From Alteromonas sp. V450 (lineage in GTDB: Bacteria > Pseudomonadota > Gammaproteobacteria > Enterobacterales > Alteromonadaceae), in contig NZ_MODU01000004.1 in NCBI RefSeq assembly GCF_001885075.1, positions 1,302,001 through 1,366,000 of the forward strand: DNA of 64,000 nucleotides, given 5' to 3'. Under the pieces are notes generated by a model, which saw only the letters and a program-made list of their open reading frames with translations, searched no databases and was not told the origin of the DNA. A program made the position numbers and the translations under genes. Below are positions 54,455-62,493 of the stretch, piece after piece. Each line of letters starts with the position of its first letter. The stretch's first letter is position 1.

Positions 54455-55604
54455 AGCGCGCTATCACCTGCATACCCGTTTGTAATTTGAGTCGCTTAGC
54501 TGATATCTCACTAATGCTTGCATAAAGGCTTTGCCGTGAATGTTGAAGGGTCATAAACAGTAAAACTTTTCCGCTATGCAGTGCAGATATTTTAGTAATT
54601 ATACAGGGCAATGCATTTAAGATACTTGACGTATTTAGCACTTCAACATTTTCGGCCATGGACGTAGTACAGATATCAACACTCACATCGCACGCCTTAA
54701 CAACAAACTTAACCTTCACTGAGGGTGAGAAAGCACTCGAAGAAGAATCGCGTGCCTCCTCTACAAGTGCGCTGCTTTCAGAATCATTTGTGCGTAACGC
54801 CGCGCTTGAAACATACAGCTCGCTGTCAGCCACTGCCACCCTAAACACGTCAGGCCCCCTCGCATGCGCAGCCGTTAGCTCTTTACTTTCTTTCTCGCCG
54901 TCTTTGGTTACCACAGTTTCTAAAAGATCACCTTCCAGCACACTACTAGGGCTATCGTTTTCCAGTTCACTAAACACACTGTTTAACACAGCACTTGTGG
55001 TTCCTTGATAAGACACCTCTCCCTTTTTTATATAAATAAGGTGGTCGCTGTAAACCGCAAGGTCGTCAAGGTCGTGCGAAACAACCAAGCACTTTATGCC
55101 ATGCGTATGCGTGAGGCCTTTTAAGAACTGATAGATCTTCGTACGTGTTTGTCTGTCGATGGCACTTAACGATTCATCTAGTAATAAGATCTTAGGGCCG
55201 TTGATTAGCGCCCTTGCAATTGCCACTCGCTGTGCCTCACCGCCCGACAATTCACTTACCTTCTTGTCAACGAGGTGTGCACAGCAGCATCCTTCTAGAC
55301 TCGCCTCAACAGAAAGCGCATTATCACCTGGGTGACACCTAGCTAGCGCAAAATTCCCTCTGACATCGGTATGGGTAAAAAGCATTGGCTGCTGAAACAC
55401 CATACCCACTTTCAACTTGTGACTATTACCTGGATTTACAGCCCAATCGACTTTTACCACTGCATTTTTTTCTGCGCCAACTAAACTGCGGAAAAAACTA
55501 CTCTTACCGGCGCCAGACGGCCCAGCAACCCCAATAAAGCCTGCATTTTTGCTTATATCTACACTGATATTTATTCGATTTGGTATATAAACTGAAAGCT
55601 TCAC
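54441..55604 (-). CDS. modC: Molybdate ABC transporter ATP-binding protein ModC, GTG start
   Basis: The gene encodes about 387 residues from the GTG at 55604, preceded by AAGG at eight bases. The frame opens at a TTG at 55634, which would overlap modB by 20 bases. It carries Walker A GPSGAGKSSFFRSL, signature LSGGEAQRVAIARAL, Walker B ILLLDESLSAIDRQT and a switch His in VVSHDLDD. The C-terminal half contains a Ser/Glu-rich stretch (around AALRTNDSESSALVEEARDSS) and a TOBE/Mop-like end (ALPCIITKISALHSGKVLLF). It powers molybdate uptake with ModB. The 3' end overlaps hemN by 14 bases in the convergent direction. Confidence 0.93.
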   Translation of the reverse strand: MKLSVYIPNRINISVDISKNAGFIGVAGPSGAGKSSFFRSLVGAEKNAVVKVDWAVNPGNSHKLKVGMVFQQPMLFTHTDVRGNFALARCHPGDNALSVEASLEGCCCAHLVDKKVSELSGGEAQRVAIARALINGPKILLLDESLSAIDRQTRTKIYQFLKGLTHTHGIKCLVVSHDLDDLAVYSDHLIYIKKGEVSYQGTTSAVLNSVFSELENDSPSSVLEGDLLETVVTKDGEKESKELTAAHARGPDVFRVAVADSELYVSSAALRTNDSESSALVEEARDSSSSAFSPSVKVKFVVKACDVSVDICTTSMAENVEVLNTSSILNALPCIITKISALHSGKVLLFMTLQHSRQSLYASISEISAKRLKLQTGMQVIARFKLL

Positions 55605-55614
55605 ATGAGTTACC

Positions 55615-56358
55615 TTAGTTTGATTGGCTATCAACGTTTTGACGTTGCGCTTCAGGAGACGTTTGCGTCAGTCCAGCACTATTAAATCGATACAATAAAG
55701 CAAGTAAGACAAAGGAAAATATAAGTAGCGCGAAAGACAACCTGTGTGCACTTTCATATTCGAGGGCTTCAACTTGCTCATAAAGTGCGATGGAAAGCAC
55801 CTGAGTTTCGCCAGGTATATTGCCACCAATCATTAGCACCACACCAAATTCTCCGATGGTGTGCGCAAAACTGAGGCCTAGCGCTACAACAATAGGTGCT
55901 TTGCACATTGGCAGCACAATTCTAAAAAACGCTTCAGCTGTTGAGAAACCAAGGGTACGGGCCACATCGAGATAGCGCTTATCTAGCTGCACGAAACCGC
56001 TATACAGCGGCTGCATTGCAAAGGGCAATGAATATATGACAGACCCCAATACCAAGCCTTCGAAGCTAAACGCCAAAGATGTACCAAAAACTGCCTGCCA
56101 CCCTTGACCAATAAAATGTTGCGGTGAAAACGCTACCAGTAAGTAAAACCCTAAAACAGTAGGCGGAAGCACTAGAGGCAGTGCCAGTATAGCCATGACA
56201 AGTGGCTTAGCTCGGCTTTGCCAGTTTGCCAACCACCACGACAAAGGCAGCGTAATAGCCAGCAGTAGTAAACTTGTCACTATGGCTAGCTGTAATGTAA
56301 GGCCGATTGCCCCCAGCGTGGTTCCGCCAAAAAAAGACGACAGCCATGCCATTAGCAA
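55615..56358 (-). CDS. modB: Molybdate ABC transporter permease ModB
   Basis: The 247-residue inner-membrane protein has about six helices and the permease EAA-type loop (YLDVARTLGFSTAEAFFRIVLP). PLVLPPTVLGFYLLVAFSP and AHTIGEFGVVLMIGGNIPG are typical of ModB. It forms the channel for molybdate from ModA. Its start overlaps the end of modA by seven bases; an in-frame ATG at 56352 would reduce this. Confidence 0.95.
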   Translation of the reverse strand: MLMAWLSSFFGGTTLGAIGLTLQLAIVTSLLLLAITLPLSWWLANWQSRAKPLVMAILALPLVLPPTVLGFYLLVAFSPQHFIGQGWQAVFGTSLAFSFEGLVLGSVIYSLPFAMQPLYSGFVQLDKRYLDVARTLGFSTAEAFFRIVLPMCKAPIVVALGLSFAHTIGEFGVVLMIGGNIPGETQVLSIALYEQVEALEYESAHRLSFALLIFSFVLLALLYRFNSAGLTQTSPEAQRQNVDSQSN

Positions 56359-57377
56359 CTTACCTTTTCAGGCACTGCATCACCGTTTTCATGCATTGTA
56401 TTTCTCACAGCCATAGCAGGCTTGTAGCCCCATTTGGGCAACGCACACTGCATGAAGTCAGACAAAATAAACTGTACAAACAAACTCGCATTATCAACTT
56501 CACTCGTAATCGCTATGGTGTTATCGCCACTATTTTCGTTAAACCAATTAGGCGTTAGCACCGCGGGTTGTTTACGGTTTACGGACAGCCCTTGCATAAT
56601 AGGAGAATAAAAATCGACGGGTACCGAGACCACCGAATAAGCGGTCTCAAGTTGTTGCTCAAGCCCTGGTAACACAGATTTGGCAATAAATGCGCTGCTT
56701 GCACTGCCAGTGGTAAAAAACTGTAGCGTTTGTAGAACATTTTTTCCTGTTACTCGACTAGGTGACGTTGCGCTGTTATGCCACAAAGAAAGGTTTTCAA
56801 GGGTTTGCTTTGCTGCTAAACCATAGGGAGCTAGCTTAGGGTTTGCTATCGCGACCTTGCCTTGCTGCTGCACCAGTGCATCAAGAGTTGAACGAAGCAC
56901 ATCCTCAGGGCTCTGCATATCATCGTTCATATGGTCACGACGACGGTATATGTAGACCAACTCACCCTCTGCATAATTCACCACATTGCCTGCGTGAATA
57001 ACACCCTTGTCGATGAGCGCATTTGGCCGGTTAACATCGGCTGATAAAAATACGTCAAATGTTGCGCCATGTAAGATTTGTGCGAACAACGTACCACTAG
57101 AGGACACCGTTGTAACAACGTCTACCCCAGTAATCTTTGTAAAGGCTTGCGTAATGCTGGCAAGCGGTTTGGCAAAATTCGCCGCAACACCAACGTGAAT
57201 ACGTCCCTGCCTTTTTGGCGTAAATAACGCTGAAAATTCCGCCTCTTGTTGTTTACGCTCTGCCGTGTTTGTATAGACATCGGTATCGTCAGCTATTTTG
57301 GCCTGTGTATTATCAACAATGAAAATACACAGCACTATGACGAAGGCAACAAACATGTAGGTGTGTAACTTACACAT
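56352..57377 (-). CDS. modA: Molybdate-binding periplasmic protein ModA
   Basis: The 341-residue protein starts with a hydrophobic signal peptide (YMFVAFVIVLCIFIV) and is unusually long by about 80 residues, partly because of a spacer before VGVAANFAKPLASI where the ModA fold begins. TGVDVVTTVSSSGTLFAQI, GATFDVFLSADVNRP and KVAIANPKLAPYGLAA are ModA hallmarks. It delivers molybdate to ModBC. Its start codon shares one base with the moaE stop (TAATG), so molybdate uptake and molybdopterin synthase are coupled. Confidence 0.93.
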   Translation of the reverse strand: MCKLHTYMFVAFVIVLCIFIVDNTQAKIADDTDVYTNTAERKQQEAEFSALFTPKRQGRIHVGVAANFAKPLASITQAFTKITGVDVVTTVSSSGTLFAQILHGATFDVFLSADVNRPNALIDKGVIHAGNVVNYAEGELVYIYRRRDHMNDDMQSPEDVLRSTLDALVQQQGKVAIANPKLAPYGLAAKQTLENLSLWHNSATSPSRVTGKNVLQTLQFFTTGSASSAFIAKSVLPGLEQQLETAYSVVSVPVDFYSPIMQGLSVNRKQPAVLTPNWFNENSGDNTIAITSEVDNASLFVQFILSDFMQCALPKWGYKPAMAVRNTMHENGDAVPEKVSC

Positions 57378-57895
57378 TATTGATGTTCAACGTCTTTTTC
57401 TGGCTCAAGAGCATTTTCTTGCGGCGAAGGTGACATCCACTTTAGCGCTGCTTTATCGTCAGACGCTTTTGCAGCGACCCATTCAGATTTATCACCCTTG
57501 AACTCTTTCTTCCATAGAGGCACAGACTGTTTGAGCATGTCCATTAGAAAGCTGGCTGCGTCGAATGCCGCCTGACGATGGGGAGCTGCAGCGCCTACCC
57601 ATACGATATGTTCGTTATTGTATATGCGCCCTACTCTGTGTAGTGCGCCAGCACTGTTAAGTGAAAAGCGTTCGATAGCTTGTTCAACAAGCAGCATCAA
57701 CGCTTTTTCAGTCATACCCGGATAGTGCTCTAATTCAATACCGTCTATATCGCCAGTATTATTAAAATCTCGTACTAACCCCGTAAAACTGACGATAGCG
57801 CCGGTGTTGCCGCACGCTTTTTCTTCTGCCGACTGTTTTAGCATGGCGTACAGCTCGCCTTGGTCGAAGTCTTCAGCTTGAACTAACGCAAACAT
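57377..57895 (-). CDS. moaE: Molybdopterin synthase catalytic subunit MoaE
   Basis: The 172-residue protein has IVSFTGLVRDFN, LEHYPGMTEKALM, VWVGAAAPHRQAAFDAASFLMD and the catalytic-lysine segment PLWKKEFKGDKSEWV near residues 126-140. It adds two sulfurs to precursor Z with MoaD as carrier. The C-terminal tail of about 20 residues is acidic and extends past the family norm. moaD ends two bases upstream, and modA follows with a one-base overlap. Confidence 0.96.
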   Translation of the reverse strand: MFALVQAEDFDQGELYAMLKQSAEEKACGNTGAIVSFTGLVRDFNNTGDIDGIELEHYPGMTEKALMLLVEQAIERFSLNSAGALHRVGRIYNNEHIVWVGAAAPHRQAAFDAASFLMDMLKQSVPLWKKEFKGDKSEWVAAKASDDKAALKWMSPSPQENALEPEKDVEHQ

Positions 57896-57897
57896 AG

Positions 57898-58146
57898 CTA
57901 GCCCCCTGTTACAGGTGGAAATAACGCCAATTCATCACCGTCGCTCAGTACGGTTTTAATATCGCAAAGCTCTTGGTTGCGAGCAGTAAGTACACTGCCC
58001 TCTAGCGCTAACGCCCATTTGTCGCTGCGTGTTTCAAGCTGCATAATCGCGTTTTCAATGGTGCTGTTCTCGCTGAGGCTAAGCACGATGTTATCCTCAC
58101 CCGTAATCTCTCGGGTTTGTGCGAATGTTTTTACTGTTATCTGCAT
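57898..58146 (-). CDS. moaD: Molybdopterin synthase sulfur carrier subunit MoaD
   Basis: The 82-residue ubiquitin-like protein ends in PPVTGG, the Gly-Gly tail that is adenylated by MoeB and thiocarboxylated. VKTFAQTREITGEDNI and DGDELALFPPVTGG match the family. A MoeB-type enzyme is encoded at 59.4 kb. A 155-base gap lies between moaC and moaD. Confidence 0.95.
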   Translation of the reverse strand: MQITVKTFAQTREITGEDNIVLSLSENSTIENAIMQLETRSDKWALALEGSVLTARNQELCDIKTVLSDGDELALFPPVTGG

Positions 58147-58301
58147 ACTTTGCCTTATCTATACTCTGTTAGCATCGCAACGTATATGTTTGCTGATGAG
58201 TCCTATCTGACAAACCAACGTCGTTGAATTTAACATGCGATTTCTCACGCCCAATGCCTATTAGGCGCGACGCTTTTTGCACTATCAGCAATTCAGGCTT
58301 A

Positions 58302-58781
58302 CTAGGTGCTTGATTGCCAGTGGCCTGTTTTACCGCCCTTTTTCTCAAGTACTCGTATCCCTTCCATATGCATAGCTGGATCAATGGCTTTACACATATC
58401 AAACAAGGTTAACAGCGCAACATTTACGCCCGTTAGTGCTTCCATTTCAACGCCGGTTTTACCGCTTAGCTTGCAATAGCACGTGGCTTTAATTCGGTTT
58501 TGGTCGGCTTGAATATCAAAGTTAATGTCCACCTTGGACAGCGCTAATGGATGGCACAGTGGAATCAGGTCTGCGCAGCGTTTCGCCCCTTGGATACCCG
58601 CTACTCGGGCAACCGCAAATACATCACCTTTGGCAATTCTTGCTTCAGAGATTTGGCGAATAACGTCTTCGCTTACGTATAAAAAACCCTCTGCTGTGGC
58701 TTCTCGTTTGGTAACGTCTTTGTCGCTAACGTCAACCATGTTGGCTTCGCCGCCAGCGTTCAAATGGCTAAAAGAACTCAT
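58302..58781 (-). CDS. moaC: Cyclic pyranopterin monophosphate synthase MoaC
   Basis: The 159-residue protein has MVDVSDKDVTKREATAEG, AGIQGAKRCADLIPLCHPLAL, and TGVEMEALTGVNVALLTLFD, which carry the conserved active-site residues of MoaC. It converts the MoaA product to cyclic pyranopterin monophosphate in the first step of molybdenum cofactor synthesis. moaA itself is not in the window. It overlaps moaB by four bases (ATGA). Confidence 0.96.
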   Translation of the reverse strand: MSSFSHLNAGGEANMVDVSDKDVTKREATAEGFLYVSEDVIRQISEARIAKGDVFAVARVAGIQGAKRCADLIPLCHPLALSKVDINFDIQADQNRIKATCYCKLSGKTGVEMEALTGVNVALLTLFDMCKAIDPAMHMEGIRVLEKKGGKTGHWQSST

Positions 58782-59284
58782 GCTTCCACCAAATGTTTTA
58801 CAAAGTTACACGGTCTAAAGTCGGCATCAAGTTGGCTAGCAATAATCTTTTCCCACGCCGTACGACACGCGCCTGTAGACCCTGGTAAACAGAAAATAAC
58901 CGTATTATTAGCAAAGCCCGCTATCGCACGAGATTGAATGGTTGATGTACCAATCTCTTCATAGCTAATTTGACGGAATAGCTCACCAAAACCGTCGACT
59001 TCTTTATCGAACAATACGCTAATGGCCTCTGGCGTTGAATCGCGGTGGGTAAAGCCTGTACCGCCGGTAATTAATACCGCGTGAATGTTTTTGTTGGCAA
59101 TCCATTTCGACACCACGGCGCGCTGCTGATAAATATCGTCTTTCACCAAATCGCGGTCGTAAAGGTTATGGCCAACCGAGGTAAGCGCCTCTTTCAGGTA
59201 GTCTCCCGACTTGTCGTTTTCGAGGGTGCGCGTATCTGAAATAGTGAGTACGGCAATATTGAGGGGTTGGCTAACAGCTGACAT
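58778..59284 (-). CDS. moaB: Molybdenum cofactor biosynthesis protein MoaB
   Basis: The gene encodes 168 residues from the ATG at 59284, which has AGGA six bases upstream; the frame continues upstream to an ATG at 59341 without support. LNIAVLTISDTRTLENDKSG, ITGGTGFTHRDSTPEA and FCLPGSTGACRTAWEKI are the MoaB/Mog signatures for molybdopterin binding. Mog adenylates molybdopterin; MoaB may do the same in some bacteria. It is the first gene of the moaBCDE-modABC unit and is divergent from moeB. Confidence 0.95.
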   Translation of the reverse strand: MSAVSQPLNIAVLTISDTRTLENDKSGDYLKEALTSVGHNLYDRDLVKDDIYQQRAVVSKWIANKNIHAVLITGGTGFTHRDSTPEAISVLFDKEVDGFGELFRQISYEEIGTSTIQSRAIAGFANNTVIFCLPGSTGACRTAWEKIIASQLDADFRPCNFVKHLVEA

Positions 59285-59408
59285 ATGAAATCCTAATTTG
59301 ATATGCGACATTTTGGTGGTTTTTGATAAAGTACCAGCCAAAATACTATTTGGTAATCACTTTATAAGGGTGCATGCCATGAATTCAACAACAAAGTTGG
59401 CATAAACT

Positions 59409-60179
59409 ATGTCTAAAAGCCTAACGCATCAGCAGGCTATGCGCTATAACCGCCATATTGTGCTTCCCAAAGTAGACCTAGATGGTCAAGAAGCGCTGCT
59501 AAACGCAAACGTGTGTATTATTGGCATCGGCGGGCTTGGCACCGCGGCCGCTACCAGTCTATGCGCCAGCGGCGTAGGTTCACTCACGCTTATCGATCAC
59601 GACACGGTTGAGGCCACCAACCTGCCAAGGCAAACCTTGTTTAGCGAACAAGATGTAGGCACAAGCAAAGTAGAAGCTGCTAAAGCAAGGCTTAACGCTG
59701 TAAATAGCGATTGCAACGTTACTATAATGGCAGAGCCCTTTTCAGCGTCTAGCGCTGACCAGCTACCCCCTTCGCTTAAGAAAGCCATTGAGCGCGCCGA
59801 CGTTGTGCTAGATTGCACCGACAATACAGACGCGCGAGATTTGATTAACGTAATGTGTTTCAAATTAAATACTCCGCTCGTATCGGGCGCGGCCATTCGC
59901 TTTGAAGGTCAGCTTTTTGTTGCTATTCCCGGTAAAAGCCGCTGTTATGCCTGCTTGAGAACGCTATTTGAATCACCGGATTTAAGCTGTGTTGAGGCAG
60001 GTATATTCTCGCCTGTCGTAAACATTGTTGGCACTTACCAAGCCATGTTAGCGATGCAAGTATTGATGGATTTCGACAACATTCCTACAAACACGTTAAT
60101 GACATTTGATGCGCTTTCTCATGAATGGCGAAACTGGAAGCTACCTAAAGGCGTAGATTGCACGCTTTGTGCGTGTTAA
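59409..60179 (+). CDS. moeB: MoeB/ThiF-type adenylyltransferase (MoaD activating)
   Basis: The 256-residue protein has the E1-like ATP loop VCIIGIGGLGTAAATSLCASG near residues 35-55, the RxxLF/NRQ region NLPRQTLFSEQDVG, DCTDNTDARDLIN, and zinc-binding pairs CYAC and CTLC. It adenylates the C-terminus of MoaD for sulfur loading. It lacks a rhodanese domain. The gene is divergent from the moaBCDE-modABC unit, 124 bases away, so both may share control. Confidence 0.92.
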   Translation: MSKSLTHQQAMRYNRHIVLPKVDLDGQEALLNANVCIIGIGGLGTAAATSLCASGVGSLTLIDHDTVEATNLPRQTLFSEQDVGTSKVEAAKARLNAVNSDCNVTIMAEPFSASSADQLPPSLKKAIERADVVLDCTDNTDARDLINVMCFKLNTPLVSGAAIRFEGQLFVAIPGKSRCYACLRTLFESPDLSCVEAGIFSPVVNIVGTYQAMLAMQVLMDFDNIPTNTLMTFDALSHEWRNWKLPKGVDCTLCAC

Positions 60180-60315
60180 CGGATTTCGTAAACGGGCAAC
60201 GCGAACAAAAGTTGAGCCGGAAACAACGCAACGTAGTAACGGCTCATTTCGGTCAGAAAACAAGACCACCTTTTTGGGTGCAACCTTTTAATTAGTACTT
60301 AAAAACTATTATGTA

Positions 60316-60546
60316 TCATTTGCCCTTTAACACTTCTTGGCGCTCACGTTCATAGGTGTCATAGTCTTTTTGATACTGCGCTTCACATTCATCTCTTTGT
60401 GCGCCTTGTAATTCACTGCATTGCTGTAGACGGTTCTGCTGTGCAGCATTGTACAACTGTTTTGACGTGCACCCTGATACCGCAACCAGCAAAGCCAAAA
60501 CCAGCAAATGAGTTATGGGCGTTATTTTTGAGAGCTTCATTACCAT
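60316..60546 (-). CDS. Small lipoprotein, hypothetical
   Basis: The 76-residue protein has a lipoprotein signal (LLVLALLVAVSGC, Cys near residue 26), so it should be anchored in a membrane facing the periplasm. The mature part is a short charged, Gln-rich helix (QLYNAAQQNRLQQCSELQ) with two Cys spaced by about 11 residues. An in-frame ATG two codons in is an alternative start. No function is recognised. It is convergent with the moeB gene. Confidence 0.7.
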   Translation of the reverse strand: MVMKLSKITPITHLLVLALLVAVSGCTSKQLYNAAQQNRLQQCSELQGAQRDECEAQYQKDYDTYERERQEVLKGK

Positions 60547-60731
60547 TTCATCCTTTATATAATTTGCTTTTTAAGACGCTTCGATTTGGAAATAGTTTCG
60601 CTGAACAATCGGCAAAATGTTACGATTTGTTTATGTAAAGCAAATATTTGAAAACGCTGGTTCTTTGCCTGAACGCCAGCCGTAAAAGAAACCGCGTTTT
60701 TTTAAAACAGACAGATAATAGGTTGAGTTAC

Positions 60732-61850
60732 ATGACAACCCAAGTTGTAAAAAAGCATATGGTAGTGGCGCAAAACGCGTCTGGCCGTAACATGAACGTG
60801 CCCATATATCGAATGAAAGGAGCGCGCCCAGGCCCTACAGTGTATATTCAAAGCTCTATTCACGGTGCGGAAGTTCAGGGTAACGTGGTTATCTATCACC
60901 TTATACAACGCCTGAAGGATATGGATATTTGCGGCGAAATTATCCTTGTGCCTAACTGCAATCCCATCGGCACTAACATTAAAGCAGGTGAATACACATT
61001 AGGCCGTTTCGACCCTGTAAATGGCACAAATTGGAACCGAGGCTATTTTTTTGACAAAAATGCGGTAGAGCATTTTGCTAAAACGGTGACCCGCGAAGAG
61101 TCGATTGACGGTATAAAGCAGCGTTTTCGCGCACACCTATCTAACGCTATAAACAACAAACTTGCCGAACCGTGGGGGTTAGGCCTAGCACAGCAGCTAA
61201 ACCTTAAGTTACAACAAATAGCGGTGAATGCAGACTTTGTGCTAGACCTTCATAATGGCCCGGTATCTACTCGTCACATTTACATTCCTGAGTATGCTAA
61301 AGACAGTGCAAAGTTGTTTAATATTCCCCACTGTATTTTTATACCAAATGTATTTGCAGGCGCGTTAGACGAAGCGACATTCTGCCCATGGTGGACATTG
61401 CAAGAAAGTATAAAAACCAATTTAGATCGCGAAATAAACTTTAACGTTGAAGCCTTTACTCTGGAAATGGGTAGCCAAGAAGTGATCGACTTTAATGAAG
61501 GCAATATAGACGCCACTAGCATTCTTAGCTACCTAAATGCCAAAGGCGTGCTGCACGAATGCGATATTAAACCGAAAGCAATGCCGCGCTTAGGTGTGTA
61601 TTTGAAAGACTACAAAACCCTATTTACTAATTGGGGCGGCATGGTGGAATACATAGCAAAACCGGGCCAAACGGTGAAAAAAGGCGAACCGCTGGCGCAA
61701 ATTCTAAATATAGACGATTTAGACACCGACAGCGGCAGCAGAACCCTAGAAGCGCCTTGCGATCTGATCCCTATTTTGCACTTTCCTTCGGCTTCAGTAT
61801 TAAGCGGAACACAGCTTTATAAGGTGTTTACAAATTATCAGGAACTGTAG
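60732..61850 (+). CDS. Succinylglutamate desuccinylase/aspartoacylase (M14-like) family protein
   Basis: The gene encodes 372 residues from the ATG at 60732 (MTTQVVKKHMVV), supported by a purine-rich GGTTGAG; an ATG at 60648 opens an unlikely extension. The zinc motif SSIHGAEVQGN (His and Glu) and the third ligand in VLDLHNGPVSTRH mark an M14-type deacylase/carboxypeptidase fold. NCNPIGTN and NWNRGYF match the substrate Arg/Asn region. The C-terminal part (AKPGQTVKKGEPLAQI) is a lipoyl/beta-barrel-like domain. It removes an acyl or amino-acyl group from a small amide; the substrate is unknown. Confidence 0.88.
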   Translation: MTTQVVKKHMVVAQNASGRNMNVPIYRMKGARPGPTVYIQSSIHGAEVQGNVVIYHLIQRLKDMDICGEIILVPNCNPIGTNIKAGEYTLGRFDPVNGTNWNRGYFFDKNAVEHFAKTVTREESIDGIKQRFRAHLSNAINNKLAEPWGLGLAQQLNLKLQQIAVNADFVLDLHNGPVSTRHIYIPEYAKDSAKLFNIPHCIFIPNVFAGALDEATFCPWWTLQESIKTNLDREINFNVEAFTLEMGSQEVIDFNEGNIDATSILSYLNAKGVLHECDIKPKAMPRLGVYLKDYKTLFTNWGGMVEYIAKPGQTVKKGEPLAQILNIDDLDTDSGSRTLEAPCDLIPILHFPSASVLSGTQLYKVFTNYQEL

Positions 61851-62113
61851 TTTTTGTATGCAAATTGATAGAGTAAAGTTTCAATTACAGCATGGTTGAT
61901 AAGGGTACGTAGAAACGTTTCGCGCAAGCTACTGGTTTATTCTTTGAATTCCGACCTGCCGTTCAATTTAGTTTATTGAGCGGCGGCGTATTACGATAAG
62001 CTGACAATGGATAATTGTAGTTTAAGCGGCAGCTATGAGCGTGACGCGGACCTCGGGACAAGGAATTTTTCCACCTCAAACGACAGTAGACCAAACCCAA
62101 CTTCATCTGCACA

Positions 62114-62401
62114 TTGAAATACCAATCCTTGGCAAGGATGCATTTACTAGTAGCTCAATACTCCACCTATAAACGACACCGGCCAGAGCAGACATTGCTG
62201 TATCAATTAGTCGAAAGTCACTATCCAGAATTTATAAAGCAGCTTTCGGATCAAGGAAAATCGTTACCACGCCATGTGGAAAAAGAGTTTGCCGAATTTC
62301 TTGAGTGTGGTCGTCTTGAACACGGATTTTTGCGTGTTAATTGTGACGACTGCAAACATGAGAAGCGGGTCTGTTCAGTTGCAAAAAAGGCACCTGTTTA
62401 A
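62114..62401 (+). pseudogene. IS91-type transposase remnant (N-terminal zinc-binding part)
   Basis: About 95 codons contain the IS91-family N-terminal pattern (YKRHRPEQTLLYQLVESHYP, HVEKEFAEFLECGRLEHGF, LRVNCDDCKHEK) but stop where the second zinc pair and the HUH/Tyr nuclease domain should begin. A terminator follows directly. The 263 bases before it (61851-62113) show no gene and may be the start of the old element. Only about a quarter of a transposase remains, so it is inactive. Confidence 0.8.
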
Positions 62402-62408
62402 GTGCCTT
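62383..62408 (-). terminator. Terminator of the partial secreted-protein gene
   Basis: AAGGCAC and GTGCCTT (about 62388-62394 and 62402-62408) form a stem, with the A run at 62383-62388 giving a T run on the minus strand. It overlaps the end of the IS91 remnant and lies 86 bases after the downstream gene's stop codon. Confidence 0.6.
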
Positions 62409-62493
62409 CTAACGTTTGAGTTGTGTTTATAAACGTTACTCAATCATTCGCTCTCATTTAAAGAGTAGGAACGGCTTGTATACGCAGCAAAGC

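Noticed and set aside
58169..58402. A 77-codon frame spanning the gap between moaC and moaD and overlapping the moaC end
   Set aside because: It overlaps the conserved end of moaC in another frame, shows no family likeness and lacks a convincing start site, so I treat it as a chance frame.
59285..59408. Molybdenum-cofactor riboswitch between moaB and moeB
   Set aside because: The region is only 124 bases and has just a weak TTTTGG/CCAAAA inverted repeat near 59311-59343. The known element is larger and usually sits before moaA.
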